Positions 51,901 through 60,900 of a stretch of DNA of 64,000 nt are shown here, in pieces (the first letter of the stretch is position 1; every line of letters starts with the position of its first letter). This DNA is from Pachypanchax playfairii (Eukaryota; Chordata; Actinopteri; Cyprinodontiformes; Aplocheilidae), in assembly GCA_006937955.1 (NCBI GenBank), contig SSNP01000125.1, forward strand, positions 447,656 through 511,655. Reading direction: 5' to 3'. Position numbers and translations under genes: made by a program. Below the pieces are notes generated by a model. It did no database searches. It saw only the letters and a list, made by a program, of their open reading frames with translations, and was not told the DNA's origin.

Positions 51901-54900
51901 AACTGAGGACTTTTCAGGGTGTCCTCATGGAATGAAAAAATGAGGACGTCCATCCATTTTCTATACCTGCTTATTCCTGTTCAGAATCACAGGAAGCTGG
52001 TGTCTATCTACACAGATCATTGGGTGAGAGGCGTGGCTGCACCTGGACAGGTCTTCAGTCCATCAAAAGACAACATAGAGACAGACAACCATCCACACAC
52101 TCACACCTAGGACCACTTTAGAGTTGCCAGTTAATCTGACTTTAGTTCCATGAACTGGACCGCCAGTCCTGAGCTGTTTCACCGTGTTGCCTCACACATC
52201 ATGAAAATGAGACATGTAATCTTCTGGAAACAGTTTTTCATCGTGGTTTATTTTATATCCTTGTAAAAACATGCAGTTCCCTATCATTTTCAAAGTCAAA
52301 AATAGTAAAAAAGTTAAATACTCCTCGAACATGGCGAGGTGGACAGGGTGTTTGGAAGACATTTGACTGGAGTTCCTACACAGAGGGTTTTCATGGCGCG
52401 TTTGTGGAAAATCCTGGACCATCAACCTGGTCAAGAACTTCTAAACGGGCCATGGCATGAACACGAGATTCTTATAGGGTTGCTGTAAGGCTGCATTAAG
52501 GACGCTATAGGCAACTGTCCAACCGTTCACAGCCATACACAAGGGTCATTGTGCTTAAAGAGAACTCCTTATCTCAACTTGTTGATTTTGGATACTTGGT
52601 TGATAGATGCTAATAGAATAAGTCAAAACCAGTTAAAAACAAAAAGTTTCTTGAAAATTATAAAAGTAAAAACTTTTTCAGGAGCTTGTGTTTAGGGACA
52701 CCTTACAGAAAGGTTCAAACTAATGGTGCGTTCACACCGGCCCAAGCGTCAGCATCAGGAGCGTCAAGATTACATGTAAAGTCTATGTTTGAGCCCGTCA
52801 GAGTCTCTGTGGCGCTTTGTGAGTGTTGGTACGTTAATTTTTCAAGCTATTCCTGCGTTTCAAGTGGCAAGAAAAGCAGAAGTTCAGCTAGCTGAACTTT
52901 TGACGCTCTTGAAGCGGCGTGTCAACCAATTAGAGCGTCTCATTGTAGTGATGTCACTGCACATAACGGAAATGAAGCGGGAGCAGGAAAAACATAATTT
53001 CAACAATGGAAGAGCTGATCGCCGATGCACCCGACGCCGACGTTGTTAGCCAAGCAAAGCCAAGTCACTCTCTCGATATGATCCGCTACGCGCTCTTTTC
53101 TGCTCAGAACTGGCAGGTGATACAAACTTCAATGTACAAGCATCAAACTAGATGCATTGTCAGCGTTGCTTGACGATGACAAAGCGTCCGGTGTGAATGC
53201 ACCATAAGAACCAGCAGACCCTATGGTGACCACATGTCCTACTTTACCTGGACATGTCCTCTTTTTGATGCCCAAAAAAACATCCAGGCGGACTTGCAAA
53301 ATTTCTCCAAAATGTCCGGGATTTTAGTCTAACTCTCAGAAGCTGGCGTTAGGTTCCTCCTTCTTTACATGTCATTTACTCCATCACTGGTCAGACACTA
53401 TGTCTATATGCATAAGCAGGTGCAGTACAAATGATAACAGTCGTTAGCAGCGAGGGAAGAATGTCGCCTGATCTCAAACATGCCGAAACGCACATGTAAG
53501 TGTACGGAGGAGCTAAAAGTATATCAGTTTTTGTTCTGGTCGGCATTCATCCGAGACAGAATGCATGACATGTAAAACTGACACTAACATGTCAGTGTCC
53601 AACAAAGGTGCTGGTGATTTAAAAAACCCTCTAGCTCCAGCCAAACACCTTACCGTACACCTTAATGTCTGTTATTTTAAAGATTAATATTGTTATTGGT
53701 ATTATTTGTGGCTTCTGAGGAATGGCCTGCGTTGGGTACAAACACATTTATTATTATTGTTAGTCTGTTTATGGTATTTTTGCACTAAAGAGTGTTAATG
53801 CAGCCTATTACAAATCAAATGTAATGTTACCTAAAAATATACAAGCCTTTTGTGATTTTGCTCTGAGTTCAGGTGTCCTACTTTTTAAAAACCATAATAT
53901 GGTCACCCTAAGCAACCCTCTGCAGTGATGCAACACCACTAATCAGTTCTCCACCTGTCACCTGAACACATGGTCCATCTGGCAGCTCTATCAGCAACGA
54001 CAACACTGTGCACACCTTCTCCTGTTGCTCTTATTACTCATGATTTCACATGTAAATATTCTGCCTACATTCCACCAGTTTGTGCACTTCCAAACAGGAG
54101 CAAACTTTTGACATTTCATGAATGATTTTATAAGGTAGACTTTTTTAATTTTACCTCAACAAAGTCAAAACGACAGGAGCCTCCCTCAATGTCAAAAGAC
54201 AGGAAGTTCAGGGTGACCACGTAACCGTCTGGCTGGGTAATCACCCACTCACAGACTTTGTTGTGTGGATAGGGATTTGGGTGGTAAGGAGAGCGTAGCT
54301 GTCCGGTTCCAGTTAAAATACCTCCACAAGCTGGAAATGAGAGGACCACTGGTTAGTTCATATTTATTACACGTCCTAAAATCATTGTTCAGTTCACATG
54401 TGCACAAACAACCAACGCTAATCAGTATTAATGTATTATAAATGAGCTTAAATGTGAAAAACATAAAACATTATTTAAACAAGTTTTTACCTGTAAAACA
54501 CAAAAACTAACAATTTCACAAGAAAACAGAGAAATAAAGTAAAAAGCTTTTTTTGGTTTCTAACTTTTTTCCAAAGCTGTTTTCACGCATTGTGTTCAGA
54601 AAATTATAATACGTCAAACACATTCGGTACAGGGAAATTGTCAAGCAGTCCTGCAACCACAATGCAACTGTGGTTCTTAAAGGTTTAATCTATAAATAAG
54701 AATCAATAAAAGGTTAAAAACAAGAAAAAGCCATGTGACCAATGAGCTGTAATCCATATGGGTGTTCTTGATTTAAATGAAATCTAAACTTGAGAATGAA
54801 AGCCAGAAGCTGATGTTGCTGGTGTTCTCCAAGTCCTCCAACCATGTTGGTTAAAATACTTCCTCCCCTCTACAGCAACACGTTCCACCTCAGAGGCAGA

Positions 54901-57900
54901 GGCGGGTGTTCTGTTGACTCCATCACTAATTAAACAAACTTAAAAGACTATTTAAGCTGTTAAAGTCTTTTAGTAAAGACATGCTAGCACACAAACATCT
55001 AAATCTAAAGCAACTTATATATTATTTAACATTATTCCAGCAAAACCAAACTCAGACTAGACAGTGAAACATGGTAAACACATTCGCACCATTTAAACAA
55101 GAACCTTGTGGTCAGGAAAAGTAACTAATAACATCCATTTAGACATGAATTCTCTGGTCACACTCTTTTAAAAAATAACAACTTAACCAGAAAATCTAAA
55201 GTCCCAGAAAGTAAACGTGTAAACTCTCACCAACAGCGTAGACGGCCCTGAAACCCGCTCGACTGACCGAACTGTCAGACCGGAAGCGAATCCACAGAGA
55301 GTTGGAGGATGAGAGGATGGGAGCTGGGACTACGCTTCCACAGTACCTTCCTATCAGAGGATCAGTTTCCAGTCTCCCATCTCGTATCTGAACACAACAT
55401 TAAAAAATAAACAACAAATAAAACAATTAGTAATTCAAGGAGGCCACAGGTTGGGTTGGGTCACTCCAGCTCGAGGGCTTTAAGTTGCTTTAAACACCTA
55501 CAGCTTCAAGACAGACTTGATTATGAGGTTGGGGTGGAAGGGAGTACAGATGTGTGAATATACAGTATATTTTTAAAAAAATTCCCCTCTCGCCACTGGG
55601 TGGTGTTTTTCCCGTTCCAAGCTCGGGTCCTCTACCAGAGGCCTGGGAGCTTGAGGGTCCTGTGCAGTATTTTAGCTGTTCCAAGTACTTTTCTGGACTG
55701 AGATGTCTGAGGTTCTTCCAGGGATCTGCTGGAGCCATTCCTCCAGTTTGGGGGTTACTGCCCCAAGTGCTCCGATTACCACGGGTACTATTGTCACCTT
55801 CATCTTCCAAGTCTTCTCTAGCTCCTCTCTGAGCCCTTGGTATTTCTCAAGTTTCTCATGTTCCTTCTTCCTGATGTTGCCATCACTTGGTATCACCACA
55901 TCCACCACAACTGCTTTCCTCTGCTCTTTATCAACCACCACAATGTCCGGTTGGTTCACCATTACCATCCTGTCTGTCTGGATCTGGAAGTCCCACAGGA
56001 TCTTTGCTCGGTCGTTCTCCACCACCTTTGGAGGTGTTTCCCACTTTGACCTTGGGGTTTCCAGCCCGTACTCCACACAGATGTTTCTGTATACTATACC
56101 AGCCACTTAGTTATGACGTTCCATGTATGCTTTCCCTGCCAGCATGTTACACCCTGCTGTTATGTGCTGGATTGTCTCAGATGACTCTTTGCACAGCCGA
56201 CACCTTGGGTCTTGTCTGGTGTGGTAGATCTGGGCCTCTATCGCTCTGGTGCCCTTTGTCCACCCCAGAGAGATAGGATGTCCAGGTGTCCTTTCATCTA
56301 GGAATGTCCCTAAACCATTGTCTTGGACATTTCCTCGGTACATCAGCCTATTTTATGAACTAGCACATGGTCAAATCCCCTTCTGCATATGTCTCAACTC
56401 TGAATAAAATTTAATGGACACTCAGTTTTTTTTCTTTCTTTTATTATAAAAATATTAATGACCAATATTTACATTAAGCAAGGGAGAAACTGGCTTCATG
56501 CTGAAACTGTCACTTAAATAAGAGTCCAGTATAGTCTGCGTGATGCTGCACCTCTTGGCTACCAGTTGAATGTTCAACTTGTCATAAATTCCAGTCATCT
56601 GGTTGAGGAGGCTTGTGTTCACTGAGTCCGCCGGGTAGTTCAGCAGGTTATTGGCACATGTGATGGCTTGGGAGCAGGTGCTGATGGGTGGTGGCGGCAG
56701 CTCAGGGTCTTCCTGGTCTGTGCCACACACCTGGTCAAGCAGGTGATACTCCCAGCAGCATCAGCTCCTCCACTGCAGGAGCATCAGCATCTATCTGTGA
56801 TCACCGTCCATTAGCGTGGTGAATTTTCACTGATTTTATTTTTGGGCAGATAAACAGTGTCCCTTGTCCTTGACAGCGGGGTGTCCACTCCAGAGGGGTT
56901 ATATAAGTAGTAAAAATACTTGGTTGGACCAAAACCTGTCCCATGGACAGGGGTGTCCATTCCCAAGGGGCGTCCGCAGGGCGGGGTTTCACTGTATATT
57001 AGATTTATGCATTACCTACAGACTGATACATTTTCAATATTTATTTCTTTTAATTTTGATTATTCTAATAATGAAAGTCCCAAATTCAGTATCTCAGAAA
57101 ATTAGAATATCAGTGAAGACCAATGCAATAAAAGGGTTTTTAGAAATCTTGAACAACTGAAAAGAATGAACATAAAAAGCCCTAAATAGTTAGTTGGGGC
57201 TCCTTTGGCCTGTATTACTGCAGCAATGCAGTGTAGTATGGTGTTGATCAGTCTGTGGTACTGCTCAGGTGTTATTAGAGCCCATGTTGGTCTGATAGTG
57301 ACCTTCAGCTCTTCTGAGTTGTGATTCTGGTGTGTTGCATCTTCCTCTTCACAATATCCCATAGATTCTCTACAGGGTTCAGGTCAAGCAAGGTTGCTGG
57401 CCAATTTTCTATTTTCTAATCTAAAATTTGGGTTTATGAACTTTGCAGATAATTGCATTTGCTTTCTTTTATTATTTTTTTCTTTTTTTTTTTGCACAGC
57501 ATCACATTTTTTGGGGGAATTAAGGTGGTAATTTCTCATCTACTTTCTGCTCTGGATTAATTCATCTTTATTGAAATAAATTGATCAGAATTTAGTTCAA
57601 AATTCAAAACAAAACAAACTGTTGATGTTTATCTCTACAAATACTGTAAAAAGAGCATGAACAGATTTGCAGGTATCCCTAATACAAATATTTAACGTTA
57701 GTATCACGGCTTCCTTGTACAAACAGCTGATGCCTGGATGGAGACCTGCGAGTTGTTACACTGACATCTAATTCACTTAAAGTAACTAAGTATCACGAAC
57801 AAGTCTTACCTCCACGTAGTCAAAAGAACATCCACTGTGACTTTCTAGATCCATGTGAGTGAAGTTAAGCGCCACCTTCTCATTCAATGGCAACCTAATT

Positions 57901-60900
57901 AAATAGATGCACTGGCGGTTGTGGGCGTAGTTGTTTGGCCAGTTGGGGGAAATGATGATGCCCTCGCTGTCAGTGAAGGTCCCACCACATCCAGGGTCAC
58001 CTAAAAATGAAACATAAAACACTTAAAACCTGAGAACACCTCCTCTGTTTTAACCTTGCTCTGAAAGACGGAAAATCCATCTTGTACCGCTTCAGCTAAA
58101 ACCGTCTTCCTCGGTCAAATAATGTTCGGACCAATCGTGTGTTAGCATTGTGCTTTGGGGCGGGTGTTCAGGTGTGATTGGCAGCAAGTGCCCACGCAGG
58201 CAAAGAAAAACAAACATGGCTGCTGGTGGATGTACAAATAAAAGCGGATATTTAATCTGATTTTTTCATTAAAAAATGATCAAAGGTTAGAACTTTGTGT
58301 ATTTCTTAGTGGTAACAATGTGTTTGTTTTAGTCCAGACTGGATTAACAAGAACAACAGATTAACAGACACTTGCTGGCTCGTCCTCCAATCAGCTTAAA
58401 CATTATACCAGATGTCCCGCCCCTTTATCAGACGGATCAGTTCCAGATGATTGTGTGTAGACTCGACACGGTGCTACACAGGGGCGGGGCTTCAGGGGGG
58501 GCTGGGAGGACGGTACGCCCCCGGCCCGGACATCAGAGGGGCCCGGCTTAGAGGTATGATGTGAGAGACGGGCCTCTTCCACATCTGAAAAAAAACTGGC
58601 GAAGACAAGCGAGAACACGGGCCCTTTCACAATTCACACTCAGCGGAGGATGGAGATTGGGTTCCGATAACAGAACCAAGCAAAATGCTGATTCATGCAG
58701 GGTTTATATACGTTACCCAGTCCGGTTTGAGTCATGGTGCTAAAAGCTTTACAAGACTTTAGTGATGTAGAAGGTGTAAAATATTGAATAAGACGTTGTC
58801 CTGCATCTCTGGCTTTATTTTCACTCTCACATTGAGCTTTATGACGCACAAATTTACAAGTTAATCACCGATATTGCATCTAAGTGCATTGTGGGTAAAA
58901 CTCATCATCTAAGGGCCCAGTCATTTGCTCCGCCCCCCGCCCGGCTCTGATTTGTTCCGCTAATGGTGCTACACACAATCATCTGGCAGAGCCAGGATAC
59001 CTCGGTTTTCTGTGTGTTCTGGATCAGGGATTCCCGGAGTGGGGGTGCACAAGCTGCCGCTAGGGGGTGTGCGAGATGAAAAGCGTAATGGCGGGAAAAA
59101 CGTAAAGGTCATAATTACACAATTACAGTGTTTTTTTCACCAAACAATAAAAATATGTAAATAAACGTTTCCTTTGTAAGATTTCAAAATTCACATCATC
59201 TTAAAATAAAGTGTAGAAGAAGTTTTTTTTTCTTCTTCTTCTACACAACGTATATGTGCACCTAGCCTGTGGCCTCTACTTTATTCATTCGCTACCGGTT
59301 ATCTTTCTTTTTTAATCGGTTCCTGAACCATGCTATTTGTTATTTATGTGTATTGTAATTTAATTTTAATTACTTACATTCTAATGTTATTTCTATAACC
59401 TGTGTTATGATGATGGGGTTGTGTTAGACGCAGTAGTGCACGTGTGTTGTAGCCAACTGAATACAGCCTAAGGCTGCCATCTTATTATAAATCACTCTAA
59501 GTATATTTTCACAGTGTTTCCATATGTAACAAGCTGTATACTCCTGGTTTGATGTAATCTGGTACTTACTTGGTGATGTTGTGTATGTGATGTGAAAGCC
59601 TCTGTCAGACACACTGACATCAGAGTGGAAGTGGATCCATGCAGCTGGCCCTGTTGTTTGCAGCGGGGCTGGTGATGAAGAACTACAATACTTCCCAAGA
59701 ACCGTGTCTTCAGGTAAAAGACCATCTCGAATCTAAAAGATTTAGAAACGCAAAATAATTTAGAAGAAGCTATGAGACCAAGCTGAAAACAAACAAACAA
59801 ACAAACAAACAAAAACCTGAATAAGTTACAGTCTGAACAGGTTTTCATTCTTAAATCCTTCCAGTTTCTATATTATTATATGTATATATTGTGGCAGCTG
59901 TAGCCTAATGGGGGAGGAGGTCGTCCTCTGATCAGGTTAGGGAGGGTTTGATCCCCGGGTCTCAGTAGGCTACATGTTGAAGTGTCCTTGGACAAGATAC
60001 TGAACCCTGAACCTGAACAGATGGAAAGTATCCGCAGAGTCGTGTGGACAGAGAATTCTTTGTTGATGTAAAAAGTCAGAGGAGAACGGGTGGATTAGTT
60101 CAATAAAATAGAGAAGCAGCATCAAGTTATGCAGAACATCATCCATCCCTGCACTCAGTGGAAGAATTCAACCTGAAGCAGCTGCAGGAAACAGATCCGA
60201 GTTTCACAGCCTGAAACAGACTGATAAATTATAAAACATTCAGTTTACTGTATTTGCATGAGAGAGTGCATTATTTACCTCTAGGAAGTCAAAGTTGCAG
60301 TCGGGGTGATGTTCTAGACTTAAAGTACCAAATGCAAAAGTAATAAGAAGACCAGGATCAACAGTCACAGTCCAGTAGCAGTCCCTGCCAGGTGGGTAGT
60401 TTCCAGGGTAACCAGGTGAGTTGATGCTGCCGTACAACGCAGTCAGTTCACCACCACACACTACAAAAAACAGACAAAATATTTAGTGGAATTAACTGAA
60501 AACAAACTATTTAATTTGTTTGATTTAAATCGTGTAACTGAGCCTAAATCAGTTTATACCACTTATTTAATATAATTTATCAGTTTTATTTATTTATTAA
60601 CTAATACTGTTTATTAAACTTTATAAAAGCATTAAATTAAAACAAATGAAGTGATGTACCTGGGTCCTGAGACTGCCAAGTCACAGTGAATCCACCTGCA
60701 CTGATCGAGTGATCAGAGCGAAACCAGAAATATAAAGAATTATGGGAGCTGAAAAGTTCTGGTGGATTATTCTGGCCACAGTATTTTCCGATCATGTAAG
60801 AAGAGGCGCTGTCGCCATCATGGATCTGAAGAAAGTCAAAGTTGCAGTTGGAACTGCTCTCAAGATCAAAGAAAGGAAAGGTGATCCGAAGAATCTGAAG

